Position numbers and translations under genes: made by a program. Below the pieces are notes generated by a model. The model had not been told where the DNA came from. It saw only the letters and a list, made by a program, of their open reading frames with translations, and did not search any database. A stretch of 64,000 nt of DNA from positions 55,902 through 119,901 of the forward strand of contig NZFL01000025.1 in NCBI GenBank assembly GCA_002690655.1, given 5' to 3'. Below are positions 54,752 through 64,000 of the stretch, in pieces. Positions within the stretch are counted from its first letter, which is position 1. Every line of letters begins with the position of its first letter. Source of the stretch: Pedosphaera sp. (GTDB lineage Bacteria > Verrucomicrobiota > Verrucomicrobiia > Limisphaerales > AAA164-E04).

Positions 54752-55261
54752 CTTTAACATCAATACCTCATTGATTTGTTGAGCTTCTCTGCCAGCTCTT
54801 CAAATGAATAGTGGGGCCACTTGATTTAAGGTATGTTAGAGGAATGCTTACCTGTTGGATTAGGCTCTTTACATCGCAGCCTTGGTTCCATGCGCTAATC
54901 ATCCTTCTGCTACTAAGAGAAAATTTTCAACATGCATGTTGGTGTTGATCAGCGCAGAACGTGCAAAATTAAAGTATAACATACTGCTTTGCCGGGTAAA
55001 CCAGCTTGGTTGTGCAACAAGGCACACGACAATCAGCTTTTTCTTCTGAACTCAAAATCTGGATGACAGCATTCACCTGAATCACTTTGTTATGTTGTCC
55101 ATGCGATCTGGCCAAGCCATTAATGATCAGCTCTGCACGCTTGGACAGCAGCTCCAAGGCACGTTCGCGCTTCAGGATGGCATCAATACGACGGAGGCAT
55201 GGGCATACGGCGGACCCTGTCCGGTGTGTTCATAAATCCGATTGATTTAGATGATGGCTTT
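54752..55261. other. Region between tRNA-Leu and the CotH gene, with an uncertain minus-strand helical ORF
   Basis: The minus strand has an ORF at 54969-55157; its frame is open further upstream, to about 55220. The first part reads as a charged amphipathic helix (IDAILKRERALELLSKRAEL), followed by NGLARSHGQHNKVIQV and then a Cys-containing tail with no family match. It may be a small gene or the remnant of a larger one, and it lies next to a tRNA, a common site for element insertion. Otherwise no gene is seen. Confidence 0.4.
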
Positions 55262-58200
55262 ATGCATGTTTTCCCTGTGAATCCACTCAGATTTCTTAAA
55301 AAAATTACTAAAACATTATTTGCGATACTAGTCTCCTCATGGGGCTCTGCTGTATTAAGCTGTAATGCTCTATTGGTTGGATTGCTCAGCCTTAGTTCTT
55401 CTGGATTGCTGCATGCGGATTCATTGATGATCAGCGAAATCATGGCTCAGCAGGGCGTGAGCGTTCTGTTTGATGAGGACCACGATGCACCCGATTGGAT
55501 TGAAATTTATAATGCAGCTGAGGAACCTTATGATTTGCAGGATTGGTCCCTTTCGGATGAGGAAGAACAAGCTCGTAAATGGGTGTTCCCTGAAATTGTT
55601 CTCAAACCCAAATCTTTTTTGGTCGTATTTGCTTCAGGTAAGGATTGCCGGGATGCGGGGAAAGCCCTTCACACCAATTTTAAACTCTCTTCAAGGGGAG
55701 AATTCCTAGGCTTGTTTTCTCCCGACGGGGATTTAGTTAGTGGATTTAGCCCCAAGTATCCAAAGTTGAGTGAAGGGGCTTCATTCGGTCTCCGTCATCA
55801 GACCCAGTCCATATCCCAGAGTCAGCCCGTGTTTCGTATTTTAGTTCCAGAAGATGGCGAGTTGAATCAAACTTGGATCGAACCCGGCTTTGATGACACG
55901 GGATGGGGGCAAGTTCAGGGAGGAATAGGTTACGATGGGAGTTTGGAGAAAAATCTCACGCCCCTCATTGACAGTGATGTTGCTTCGATCATGCGTACGA
56001 CCAGCTCATCGATTTACCTTCGCCACCATTTTGAAGTTTTGAGTCCCGATGTGTTCATGCAATTACAAATACGGTATGACGATGGATACGCCATGTTTCT
56101 CAATGGTCGGGAGATGGTGCGGCGCAACGCCCCCAGACGCATACAATGGAATTCCAGATCATCGGGTTCCCGATTAGGTGGAGAAGCATTGGAGGTGGAG
56201 CAGTTCATGTTGACCGCGAATGATGGATTGATTTCGGGAGACAACGTACTGGCTATCCAAGGCCTCAATACGCGGTCCACGGACCGGGATTTCCTGTTTC
56301 AAATGGAAAGTGAAATATGGCAAAATCTCGAGGGAGTCTCCGAGACTCCCGGATTCACCTTGAAACCAAGTCCGGGGGCGCCAAACACAACGCTGTTTAC
56401 CCAAACATTGAGCAGGCCTGACATTAATGCGGGCGCTCGACTAAGTAATGTACCGATCGTAGTGACATTGGAACATCCTGTTTCCGATGCGGTACTGCGT
56501 TACACACTTGATGGCAGTATTCCCTCCGAGAGATCCACGCGTTTTGAGGGAAGTTTTTCAATTGAAGATTCAACTCAACTGAATGTGCGGGCATTCCACC
56601 CGGATATGGCGCCGAGCCCGGTTCAAACAGAGATTTTCCTGATCACAGATGCGGATCTCATGGAATTCAACTCGGATGTTCCCGTCATTCTGCTGGATAC
56701 CGAAGGAGCACGTATTTCGGCGACAAGCCGGACTCAGGCATTGATGCATGTATTTGACAGAGGTGAAGATGGGAGGGTCAGGATTTCATCGGAATCTGAT
56801 TTTCAAGGCCTAGCGTCTCTCAAGGTACGTGGATCCAGTACCGAGGGCCGCCCGAAAAAGGCGTACTCCATGGAGGTTCAGGATATTTTTGGCAATGACC
56901 GAGATGTTTCACTCCTGAAAATGCCGGAAGATTCAGATTGGATTCTCTATGCTCCATACAATTTTGATCGAGCGCTCATGCGCAATGCCTTTGTGTATGA
57001 GCTGAGTAACCAGTTGGGACGCTATGCTGTCAGGACCCGTTTTTGCGAAGTGTATGTCAATACCCGTGGGCGGGCGCTCGATCAAAGGTCCTACGTCGGC
57101 GTTTATGTACTGATGGAAAAGATCAAGAGAGGCGCCGATCGTTTGCCCATTGATCGATTACTTCGAAAGCATACGGAATCCCCCGAGCGCACTGGGGGTT
57201 ATATTTTCAAGATAGATCGACTCGACCCGGGAGACATCGGATTCTCGGGGGGCGGTCAGGGTTTGGCTTTTGTTGAACCCAAAGAGGATGAAATCGAACC
57301 TAACCAAAGGAAGTTTGTTGTCAGTTTTTTGAATGCCATGAACCGGACCCTTCGAGATCGTGACTATGAAAAATTGATTCCGGATTACGCGGAATTTATC
57401 GATGAAGGTTCATGGATCGATTTTCACATACTCAACGAATTCACAAAAAATCCTGATGGATTCAGACTCTCAACTTACATGCATTTGCCAAGAGGTGGTC
57501 GATTGACCTTTGGGCCTGTCTGGGACTTCGACCGAACCCTTGGTCCTGATGATGATGGTCGTGCGGCTAACCCTGTAGGGTGGTCAACTGTGCGTCGTTT
57601 TGGGTGGTGGGGTTCCATTTTCCGTAATCCAAATTTTGATCAAGCTTACACAGATCGATGGCATTACCTGAGGCGCAATGTGATGTCGGTTCAAAACATG
57701 CATGCCATCATTGATCGCATGGCCGCCGAATTGAAAGAATCTCAGGTACGCAATTTCCGTAAATGGCCTTTGCTCCGCAGCACTACTGCATGGAGAAGTG
57801 AAGTAAAGCATTTAAAGATTTGGGTCGAAAATCGGGCTGAATGGATTGATCAACAATATGTCGTTCCACCTGATTTCGTTACTCAGCCAGGCGTGCTGGC
57901 TGAGGATGGGCTCGTTAAGATAACTCCAGGTCCCGGAAGGACGTTTTACACAACGGATGGCACTGATCCGAGACTTCCAGGAGGAGTCCGATCAAAATCA
58001 GCAAAAATCCTCTCACGTGCCCGTCCCGAGATTCGTATTGAAAATACGACCAGGATTATCTTGCGATCCTTGGTCGGTGATGAATGGAGTGGAGCGATTG
58101 ATGGTATGTTTGTTGCGAGTGAAATACCCTCCTTGAAAATCTCAGAAGTGATGTATCACCCCGTGTCGCCTTTATTGCCCACGGGATTGGATGAGGATGA

Positions 58201-58831
58201 TTACGAGTTTTTGGAATTGTGGAATGCGGGTACGACGCCAGTGCTCATGGAAGGCGTGCGTGTTTCTGATGCCATTGAGTTCACGTTTGGGAATCATATT
58301 CTACAGCCAGGAGCAAGCCTTGTGCTTGCATCCAATCCTCAGGCACTGAAGGCCCTGAATCCAGATATGGAAGCAAGTCTCTTTGGCCCTTATGATGGAC
58401 AGCTTTCAAACGGGGGTGAAAAGATTGTTCTACTTGACGGAGCGGGACGAATCATCGAGCAAATTCAATTTGATGATGAAGATGGGTGGCCCGAGGAACC
58501 TGATGGAGAGGGAGCCTCACTAGAGAGAATTGTATTTACTGAATCTGATGAATTATCCTGGCGCGCGAGTGTTGCTGAAGGAGGCAGCCCCGGGACTGTG
58601 ATTCTTCCCTCTGTGAAACCTGCAAGTATCAAGGTGCTGAATGCAAGCACGGTGCGTCTTTCATTCGATGCGCAACCTGGAGTGCTGCATGAATTGGTGA
58701 GCGCGGATGATTTGAATGCTCCAGACTGGAAGGTTTTGTTTCACTGGGATCCAATCGACGCCGCGATGACTCAGTCCATTGATCTGGAGACGCAAGGCAA
58801 TCATCGTTACTTCAGGATTGAATCCAAGTGA
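55262..58831 (+). CDS. Second secreted CotH-kinase-like protein with lamin-tail domains
   Basis: The protein has about 1,189 residues and the same plan as the one at 25995-29927: hydrophobic export signal, first lamin-tail domain (about 50-150), a jelly-roll (about 190-320, with RYDDGYAMFLNG), a chitobiase-like segment (YTLDGSIPSE), CotH kinase (about 430-800), a second such segment (YTTDGTDP), a second lamin-tail domain (about 910-1030), and a C-terminal beta module. Here the CotH metal motif is the normal WDFDRTLGPD, and FGNDRDVSLLKM is typical. I prefer the ATG at 55262; an ATG at 55199 is in frame. It stands alone and ends at a hairpin shared with cysN. Confidence 0.88.
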   Translation: MHVFPVNPLRFLKKITKTLFAILVSSWGSAVLSCNALLVGLLSLSSSGLLHADSLMISEIMAQQGVSVLFDEDHDAPDWIEIYNAAEEPYDLQDWSLSDEEEQARKWVFPEIVLKPKSFLVVFASGKDCRDAGKALHTNFKLSSRGEFLGLFSPDGDLVSGFSPKYPKLSEGASFGLRHQTQSISQSQPVFRILVPEDGELNQTWIEPGFDDTGWGQVQGGIGYDGSLEKNLTPLIDSDVASIMRTTSSSIYLRHHFEVLSPDVFMQLQIRYDDGYAMFLNGREMVRRNAPRRIQWNSRSSGSRLGGEALEVEQFMLTANDGLISGDNVLAIQGLNTRSTDRDFLFQMESEIWQNLEGVSETPGFTLKPSPGAPNTTLFTQTLSRPDINAGARLSNVPIVVTLEHPVSDAVLRYTLDGSIPSERSTRFEGSFSIEDSTQLNVRAFHPDMAPSPVQTEIFLITDADLMEFNSDVPVILLDTEGARISATSRTQALMHVFDRGEDGRVRISSESDFQGLASLKVRGSSTEGRPKKAYSMEVQDIFGNDRDVSLLKMPEDSDWILYAPYNFDRALMRNAFVYELSNQLGRYAVRTRFCEVYVNTRGRALDQRSYVGVYVLMEKIKRGADRLPIDRLLRKHTESPERTGGYIFKIDRLDPGDIGFSGGGQGLAFVEPKEDEIEPNQRKFVVSFLNAMNRTLRDRDYEKLIPDYAEFIDEGSWIDFHILNEFTKNPDGFRLSTYMHLPRGGRLTFGPVWDFDRTLGPDDDGRAANPVGWSTVRRFGWWGSIFRNPNFDQAYTDRWHYLRRNVMSVQNMHAIIDRMAAELKESQVRNFRKWPLLRSTTAWRSEVKHLKIWVENRAEWIDQQYVVPPDFVTQPGVLAEDGLVKITPGPGRTFYTTDGTDPRLPGGVRSKSAKILSRARPEIRIENTTRIILRSLVGDEWSGAIDGMFVASEIPSLKISEVMYHPVSPLLPTGLDEDDYEFLELWNAGTTPVLMEGVRVSDAIEFTFGNHILQPGASLVLASNPQALKALNPDMEASLFGPYDGQLSNGGEKIVLLDGAGRIIEQIQFDDEDGWPEEPDGEGASLERIVFTESDELSWRASVAEGGSPGTVILPSVKPASIKVLNASTVRLSFDAQPGVLHELVSADDLNAPDWKVLFHWDPIDAAMTQSIDLETQGNHRYFRIESK

Positions 58832-58835
58832 ATCA

Positions 58836-58872
58836 CAAAAAACGGCGAGCATGAAGCCATGCCCGCCGTTTG
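58836..58872. terminator. Bidirectional hairpin between CotH and cysN genes
   Basis: AAACGGCG / CGCCGTTT plus an inner GCATG / CATGC stem separated by one mismatch and loop AAGC. It follows the CotH stop and lies just downstream of cysN, so it probably ends both transcripts. T-runs are short. Confidence 0.8.
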
Positions 58873-58886
58873 AATGATCGTTATGA

Positions 58887-60158
58887 TCAGATAATCATTC
58901 CTGCAGCAACAGTCGCGTTGGTAGCGTCATCCACAATGATAAAACTACCGGTCTGGCGGTTTCGTTTGTATGAATCATGGAGCAGGGGAGTGGATGTTCT
59001 GAATGAAATACGAGCAATGTCGTTCAATCCCACTTCCAAATCATCTTCAATTTTGTGCAGTGTGTTGACGTCGACCTTGTATTTGGTCTCTTTGATGATG
59101 CATTTCGCCTCTCGAGTCGTGTGGCGGATGGTGTACTTACGTCCCAGCTGTAATTGGGTCGACTCAGAAAACCAGCAAATCATGGCGTCAATATCCTGCT
59201 CTACCCTTGGAGGATTGTTCTGTTTGACAATCATGTCCCCTCGACTGATGTCGATTTCATCCTCCAGAGTGATGCTTACTGACATGGGAGCAAACGCTTC
59301 GGGTAATTCTCCTTCAAAGGTGTGGATACCCTTGATTTTTGATCTGAAACCGGAAGGCTGCACGGTTACTTCATCGCCTTTCTTGAAAACGCCGCCTGCG
59401 ACCCGTCCGCCGAAACCTCGGAAATCATGGTGTTCCTTGCTCTGGGGCCGTATCACCCATTGGACAGGAAAACGGGCGTCTACGTGATTGAACTCATTTC
59501 CTATGAAAACGTGCTCTAGTGTGTAAAGAAGCGTACTCCCTTTGTACCACGGCATGGAAGCCGATTTTTCCACCACGTTGTCTCCATGGAGGGCGCTGAT
59601 TGGGATGAAATCAATGTGGGGGATTTCCAGACGTGAGGAGAAGCCTTCGTAATCCTTGACAATTTGATCGAAAACCTCCTCTTTGTGGTCAACAAGATCC
59701 ATTTTGTTGACGGCTACAATCACGTGCTGGATCTGGAGAAGAGAAGCAATAAAGGAGTGGCGGCATGTTTGCTCGATGACCCCTTTGCGTGCGTCCACGA
59801 GAATAATCGCAAGGCTTGCAGTGGACGCCCCTGTCACCATGTTGCGTGTGTACTGGATGTGTCCCGGCGTGTCTGAGATGATGAACTTCCGCTTGGGTGT
59901 CGCGAAGTATCTATAGGCGACATCGATGGTGATTCCCTGCTCACGCTCGGCTTTCAATCCATCGGTTAACAAAGCCAGATTGACGATTGCGTCACCTCGC
60001 TTCTTGCTGGATTCCTCGACGGCTTCCAACTGATCTTCAAAAATAGATTTACAGTCATAGAGGAGCCGTCCAATCAAAGTGCTTTTGCCATCATCCACGC
60101 TTCCAGCTGTTGTGAAGCGCAGGAGGTCCATGTCTAAGTATCCCTTTTGAGTGGTCAT
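58887..60158 (-). CDS. cysN: Sulfate adenylyltransferase subunit 1 (GTPase)
   Basis: CysN is the GTPase that drives sulfate activation to APS together with CysD. The 423-residue protein has the P-loop AGSVDDGKST (residues 18-27), switch motif DTPGHIQYTRNM, and NKMDLVD, all of the EF-Tu-like GTPase fold. It does not contain a fused CysC kinase domain, which occurs as a separate gene here. It is the last gene of the leftward cluster, 49 bases after cysD, and stops near a hairpin. Confidence 0.97.
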   Translation of the reverse strand: MTTQKGYLDMDLLRFTTAGSVDDGKSTLIGRLLYDCKSIFEDQLEAVEESSKKRGDAIVNLALLTDGLKAEREQGITIDVAYRYFATPKRKFIISDTPGHIQYTRNMVTGASTASLAIILVDARKGVIEQTCRHSFIASLLQIQHVIVAVNKMDLVDHKEEVFDQIVKDYEGFSSRLEIPHIDFIPISALHGDNVVEKSASMPWYKGSTLLYTLEHVFIGNEFNHVDARFPVQWVIRPQSKEHHDFRGFGGRVAGGVFKKGDEVTVQPSGFRSKIKGIHTFEGELPEAFAPMSVSITLEDEIDISRGDMIVKQNNPPRVEQDIDAMICWFSESTQLQLGRKYTIRHTTREAKCIIKETKYKVDVNTLHKIEDDLEVGLNDIARISFRTSTPLLHDSYKRNRQTGSFIIVDDATNATVAAGMII

Positions 60159-60207
60159 TTCAGTTAAAAATTATAGTAAGTTGATGAAGCATTCAGGACA
60201 CCAGGTA

Positions 60208-61113
60208 TTAAAAGTAGCCATCTTTCTTCCTGTCTTCCATTGCTGTTTCAGAGCGTTTGTCATCGGTTCTTCCCCCACGCTCGGTGACTCTGGCGGCTGC
60301 GACTTCAGCAATGATATCGTCCACATTGCGAGCGGGTGAAGCGACGACTCCCGTGCAGGTCATGTCTCCAACAGTTCGACACCTGACGACCATATTCTCA
60401 ATAAATTCATCTTTGCCTAATGTCAGATACTCAGAGTTTGCCAGGTAAATGCCATTTCGATGGATGACTTCTCGTTCATGGCTAAAGTAAATGGAAGGTA
60501 ATGAAAGCTCTTCCATTTTGATGTACTGCCAGACATCCATTTCTGTCCAGTTGCTCAATGGGAAGACTCGGAAATGTTCGGCTATGTGCATGTTTCCGTT
60601 GAAAAGATTCCATAGCTCGGGTCGTTGATTTTTAGGATCCCATTGACCGAACTCATTTCGATGCGAGAAAAAACGTTCCTTGGCGCGCGCTTTTTCCTCA
60701 TCACGCCTTGCACCGCCAATGGCGGCCGTGAATTGAAACTCTTCCAAGGCATCCAGAAGTGTGACTGTCTGGAGCATGTTCCGGCTGGCTTGAGGTCCCT
60801 TTTCCTCGGTAGCTCGCCCCTTATCAATCGATTCCTGAACCGTGCGTACAATAAGGTTGGCACCTACTTCTTTGACAAGTTTATCTCTGAATTCAATGGT
60901 CTCTGGGAAATTATGACCTGTGTCAACATGCATGAAAGGAAAAGGAATCTTTGCTGGATGGAATGCCTTTTGAGCCAGCCTAACCATGACAATGGAATCT
61001 TTGCCTCCAGAAAACAACAAGACGGGTTTTTCAAACTGAGACGCAACTTCACGCATGATGAAGATGGCTTCAGCTTCTAGCGCTTTTAAATGAGTCAATC
61101 GGTACGTGTGCAT
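60208..61113 (-). CDS. cysD: Sulfate adenylyltransferase subunit 2
   Basis: CysD is the ATP pyrophosphatase-type subunit that makes APS from ATP and sulfate. From the ATG at 61113 it has 301 residues, almost the same as E. coli CysD (302). Signatures are FSGGKDSIVMVRL, FMHVDTGHNFPET and IGGARRDEEKARAKER, with the C-terminal ERGGRTDDKRSE. The frame is open to 61206, but this would overlap cysC, so the start at 61113 is preferred. It lies 47 bases after cysC. Confidence 0.97.
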   Translation of the reverse strand: MHTYRLTHLKALEAEAIFIMREVASQFEKPVLLFSGGKDSIVMVRLAQKAFHPAKIPFPFMHVDTGHNFPETIEFRDKLVKEVGANLIVRTVQESIDKGRATEEKGPQASRNMLQTVTLLDALEEFQFTAAIGGARRDEEKARAKERFFSHRNEFGQWDPKNQRPELWNLFNGNMHIAEHFRVFPLSNWTEMDVWQYIKMEELSLPSIYFSHEREVIHRNGIYLANSEYLTLGKDEFIENMVVRCRTVGDMTCTGVVASPARNVDDIIAEVAAARVTERGGRTDDKRSETAMEDRKKDGYF

Positions 61114-61160
61114 TGATTCTATATTTTTACGAATAAAGGGGTGATTCGGGTAATTTGTAT

Positions 61161-61766
61161 TTATTTCAGAACGTTTTTTGCGAAGTTGTATAGTTCCTCC
61201 AAGCAAATATGTTCACTTTTTTCATCGGTATTTAATTCAAGATCCGCAGGCGAAGATTTCTCTGGAGGTTCAAAGGACGAATCTTTCCCGGTAAAGTTTT
61301 TGATATCTCCTGATTTTGCTTTTGCGTAAAGCCCTTTCACATCTCTCTGCTCGCATGTTTCAAGCGAGCAAGTCACAAAAACTTCTCTGAAATCAGGTTC
61401 GCGGATCACTTCTCTAGCCAGTGTTCTCAGTTCCTTTTTGGGCGTAATAAATGAAGCAATGGTAACGATGCCGGCATTTGCGAATAGTTTGGCCACCTCC
61501 GCAATGCGTCTGATGTTTTCTTTACGATCCGCATCCGTAAAACCTAGATTACGGTTGAGTCCCGTTCGGATATTATCTCCATCAAGCAACTGGGTCATGA
61601 TGCCATCTGTGTGTAACTTCTCTTCCAGAGCGATTGCCAAGGTGCTTTTTCCGGCACCGGAAAGTCCGTATAGCCAAATTACAATGCCCTTTTGCCCTAG
61701 CAAAGTTTCCTTGCTTGATCTGTCGAGGCTTCGATGGAAGATGGGGTGAATATTCTCCGCAGACAT
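61161..61766 (-). CDS. cysC: Adenylyl-sulfate kinase
   Basis: The enzyme phosphorylates APS to PAPS. The 201-residue protein has the P-loop GLSGAGKST (residues 34-42), the LLDGDNIRTGLNRNLGF segment and FREVFVTC. This is the usual free-standing form. Its presence shows that sulfate is reduced through PAPS, which fits the CysH sequence. It starts 45 bases after cysH. Confidence 0.97.
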   Translation of the reverse strand: MSAENIHPIFHRSLDRSSKETLLGQKGIVIWLYGLSGAGKSTLAIALEEKLHTDGIMTQLLDGDNIRTGLNRNLGFTDADRKENIRRIAEVAKLFANAGIVTIASFITPKKELRTLAREVIREPDFREVFVTCSLETCEQRDVKGLYAKAKSGDIKNFTGKDSSFEPPEKSSPADLELNTDEKSEHICLEELYNFAKNVLK

Positions 61767-61811
61767 AATGTCCGTTGCTGTTTTGATTAATGGATTCTTA
61801 TGAGGGGGGGC

Positions 61812-62582
61812 TTAAATGCTGAAGTCGCTGGACGCCGTTTCGTGCAAACCGCATTCGCGCTTCAATCCAAAAAATCGAGATTCTTCTTCCGCCATTCCTT
61901 CATCCACCCGCTTGGTGGTGTGGACATCGCCAATGCTAAGGTATCCCTGATGCCACAAGGGATGGTAGGGTAGGTCGTGTTTTTTCAGATATTCGAAAAC
62001 ATCCTTGCTTGTCCAATCAACGATGGGATGGATTTTTAGATGTATGTCATCAACGGCCAGGACATTGAGTTTTTTACGGCTGGAACTCTGCTGACGTCTA
62101 AGGCCTGCAATCCACCCTTTCGGATTTAAATCTCTCAATGCCCGCCTCATTGGTTCCACTTTATTCATTTGATTGTAGGTGGTGATTCCATCGAGTCCGT
62201 TTTCCCAGAGCTGCCCATACCTCGCTTCCTGCCATGCAGGTGAGATATCTGACCGATACACTTTGATATTCAGTTTAAGCCTCTCTGTCAGTTTGTCGAT
62301 AAACTGATAGGTCTCAGGAAACAGATAACCAGTATCCACTAAAATAACAGGTATGTCTGCCAACTGACTGGTAGCCATATGCAGGCAAACGGCAGCTTGT
62401 GCACCAAAGCTTGAAGTAAGCACCAGGCTTTCTTTGAAATGCCCAACGGCCCATGCGATGCGTTCCTCAGCAGATGCTGATTCAAGCTTGGCGTTTTCTT
62501 CCTGAAGCTCCAGGCCGTAGAGCCTATATTGTTTTGCTTGGGGCTTTTTCGCCATATGAGTCATTACCGTTTGATTGGGCAT
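61812..62582 (-). CDS. cysH: Phosphoadenylyl-sulfate reductase (PAPS type)
   Basis: The enzyme reduces PAPS to sulfite with thioredoxin. The 256-residue protein has [12 protein letters not shown] and [14 protein letters not shown], the PAPS-binding loops, and the catalytic Cys244 in KRECGLH. The paired cysteines that hold the iron-sulfur cluster of APS reductases are missing, so this is the PAPS type, in agreement with cysC. Start alternatives at later Met residues are possible. It lies 50 bases after cysI. Confidence 0.95.
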   Translation of the reverse strand: MPNQTVMTHMAKKPQAKQYRLYGLELQEENAKLESASAEERIAWAVGHFKESLVLTSSFGAQAAVCLHMATSQLADIPVILVDTGYLFPETYQFIDKLTERLKLNIKVYRSDISPAWQEARYGQLWENGLDGITTYNQMNKVEPMRRALRDLNPKGWIAGLRRQQSSSRKKLNVLAVDDIHLKIHPIVDWTSKDVFEYLKKHDLPYHPLWHQGYLSIGDVHTTKRVDEGMAEEESRFFGLKRECGLHETASSDFSI

Positions 62583-62632
62583 ATCGTTTATTCAGAGGAT
62601 CACTGCCATGTGTAAACAGAATGTGCACGGGA

Positions 62633-64000
62633 TCATGCCTCTTCCTGTTCATCGAGCTCTGCCCAGAGGGTTCTGGCGCTCCAGTCGCCGAAGCGTTCGT
62701 CCGTTTGACGCTCGCCCTTGAAGCGGAGCAACAATGAACCGAGTAACTCATCCATTTCGTCGTCTTTGACACTCACCTTGTAGAGTCGGTTCAATCGAGT
62801 TCCGGATTCGTTGCCGCCCACATAAACATTGTATTTTTTTGGGGCGCGGCCTACGAAGCCCAGTTCTGCCATGTAAGGACGCGCGCAACCATTCGGGCAG
62901 CCGGTCATACGAATAATGATTTCCTCCTGGGGAATACCTGCGTTTCCGAGTAAGCCTTCAACACGATCAATCAATCCAGGGAGATACCTTTCTGATTCAG
63001 CCAAAGCCAATCCACATGTCGGAAGCGCAGGGCATGCCATGGTGGCACTGCGCACCGGTGACTTTTCATGTGTCGTTTGAACCCCGTGGTCTGCAAGGAT
63101 CTTGTTGATCCCCTCTAACGATTCGGGCGCCACATTCACAATGAGTATGTTTTGTGTCGGCGTGAGGCGGATTTCGGTTTTGTAGGTATCCACTACCTTG
63201 CGTATCGCTTTTTTCAATTGAATCGAATCAGTGTCCTTGATCCTTCCAGCCTCAACAAAAAGTCCTAGAAAATGGTTCCCATCGGCTTGTTTGTGCCAGC
63301 CGAATCGGTCTCCCTGGCGGGTAAATTCAAATGGTTTTGCATCTTCCAGTTTAAATCCTATGCGTTTTTCAAGTTCATTTCTGAACCATTCAACGCCTTT
63401 TTCTTCCAGCACATATTTCAAGCGGGCGTGTTTGCGGTCGGTGCGATCTCCGAAATCACGGTGGATCGTCAGGACGCCCTTGGCAACGTTCTCTATCTGA
63501 TCACGGGCGATGTAGCCAATCACATCTGCTTTCCGCGGAAATGTGTTCGGGTTGTTATGGCTCATACCCAGGCCGCCGCCGGCCGTGAGGTTGTAACCAA
63601 CCAGTTTGTCATTCTCGGCGATCGCAATAAATCCCAGACAATTGGTGAAGAGATCGACATCGTTCAGAGGAGGGATTGCGAATGCCGTCTTGAATTTACG
63701 TGGGAGATACGTTTTTCCATAGAGAGGATCGTCGTGATCCTTGTGCTCCTCCAGATCCAGTTGAACGCCCTCAACCCAAATGGAATGGTAGGCCTGAGTG
63801 GTGGGTTGTAACGCATTTGACAATAGTTCTGAATCTTCATGCACTTCGTTGATCCACGCGTCAGTGGCGGGTGTAGGGGATGCCATTACGTTGCGATTCA
63901 CATCACCGCATGCCGCAAGGGTGGTCATCAAGGCTTCGTTGATGGTTTTCATCAGGGGGCCCAGTCCCGTCTTGACGACACCATGGAATTGAATGCTTTG
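62633..64000 (-). CDS. cysI: Sulfite reductase hemoprotein beta subunit (5' end beyond the right edge)
   Basis: The siroheme protein reduces sulfite to sulfide in six-electron steps. The reading frame stays open through the right edge: codons 64000-63953 read QSIQFHGVVKTG, which is internal family sequence, so the apparent ATG at 63952 is not the true start. Visible motifs are LAACGDVNRNVMAS, the iron-sulfur/siroheme cysteines in ACPALPTCGLA and GCPNGCARP, and the TGCPNGC block. About 455 residues are present out of roughly 570 expected. The partner flavoprotein CysJ, or a ferredoxin-dependent setup, is not visible. It is the first gene of the leftward cluster in this window. Confidence 0.95.
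   Translation of the reverse strand, partial: QSIQFHGVVKTGLGPLMKTINEALMTTLAACGDVNRNVMASPTPATDAWINEVHEDSELLSNALQPTTQAYHSIWVEGVQLDLEEHKDHDDPLYGKTYLPRKFKTAFAIPPLNDVDLFTNCLGFIAIAENDKLVGYNLTAGGGLGMSHNNPNTFPRKADVIGYIARDQIENVAKGVLTIHRDFGDRTDRKHARLKYVLEEKGVEWFRNELEKRIGFKLEDAKPFEFTRQGDRFGWHKQADGNHFLGLFVEAGRIKDTDSIQLKKAIRKVVDTYKTEIRLTPTQNILIVNVAPESLEGINKILADHGVQTTHEKSPVRSATMACPALPTCGLALAESERYLPGLIDRVEGLLGNAGIPQEEIIIRMTGCPNGCARPYMAELGFVGRAPKKYNVYVGGNESGTRLNRLYKVSVKDDEMDELLGSLLLRFKGERQTDERFGDWSARTLWAELDEQEEA

Noticed and set aside
63952..63952. ATG at 63952 as the start of cysI
   Set aside because: The frame continues upstream to the window edge with family-like sequence (QSIQFHGVVKTG), so the true start is outside.
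1..64000. CRISPR array, insertion sequence or prophage
   Set aside because: No regular direct repeats with spacers, no transposase, integrase or phage structural gene was found on either strand.

Overview
This 64 kb window comes from a Gram-negative bacterium of the Planctomycetes-Verrucomicrobia-Chlamydiae superphylum, most likely a marine or sediment Verrucomicrobiota. The reasons are the DUF1549/DUF1553 proteins with a planctomycete-type cytochrome domain, a DUF1501 Tat protein, a PVC-type heme/propeller protein with HEAT repeats, large secreted CotH/lamin-tail proteins, a DUF3472 protein, secreted Gfo/Idh/MocA and sialidase-like proteins, and a Kdo transferase that implies LPS. The assignment is inferred from gene content only; no rRNA or ribosomal protein gene is present.

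Layout. 1-4 kb: the 5' part of a topB-like topoisomerase (runs off the left edge) diverging from a small membrane protein/methyltransferase module. 4.6-17.7 kb: M32 carboxypeptidase, pyrE, an exported rhodanese, a DUF1549/DUF1553 protein, a CDP-alcohol phosphatidyltransferase, a 1,473-residue ThuA/PVC-propeller/HEAT/cytochrome c protein, recF and a class II aldolase. 17.8-31.2 kb: a yaeQ-family gene, an operon-like DUF1553-DUF1501-sulfatase set with a 4-base start/stop overlap, a ceramidase-like exported protein, a CotH/lamin-tail protein and a sialidase-like protein. 31.6-37.6 kb: SulP transporter, Gfo/Idh/MocA oxidoreductase, RodZ-like HTH membrane protein, DUF3472 protein. 35.8-41.2 kb: a gene-poor, more AT-rich stretch with three broken genes (DUF2809, an LpqC/PHB-depolymerase-type esterase, a charged coiled-coil ORF), an exported ArsC/LMW-PTP-like protein and an orphan ORF. 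41.2-44.9 kb: a LuxR-type two-component system divergent from a secreted six-EF-hand protein. 45-50.2 kb: an AmiE-like/NamZ (DUF1343) lipoprotein fusion followed by a ROK kinase, a UVR-motif protein and a 3-hydroxyisobutyrate-dehydrogenase-like gene. 50.6-54.2 kb: Kdo transferase, NhaD-type antiporter, HAD hydrolase. 54.7 kb: tRNA-Leu(CAG). 55-58.8 kb: a second CotH/lamin-tail protein. 58.9-64 kb: an assimilatory sulfate reduction cluster transcribed leftward (cysI-cysH-cysC-cysD-cysN), with cysI cut by the right edge.

How the genes work together. The sulfur cluster forms a coherent path from sulfate through APS and PAPS to sulfite and sulfide, and the SulP carrier may bring in the sulfate; CysJ is not in the window. 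The sulfatase/DUF1501/DUF1553 operon, sialidase-like, ceramidase-like and DUF3472 proteins point to breakdown of sulfated or complex glycans. The AmiE-NamZ fusion plus ROK kinase looks like a compact peptidoglycan-fragment salvage unit and is the most interesting functional lead. The 36-41 kb block looks like an accessory region undergoing gene decay.
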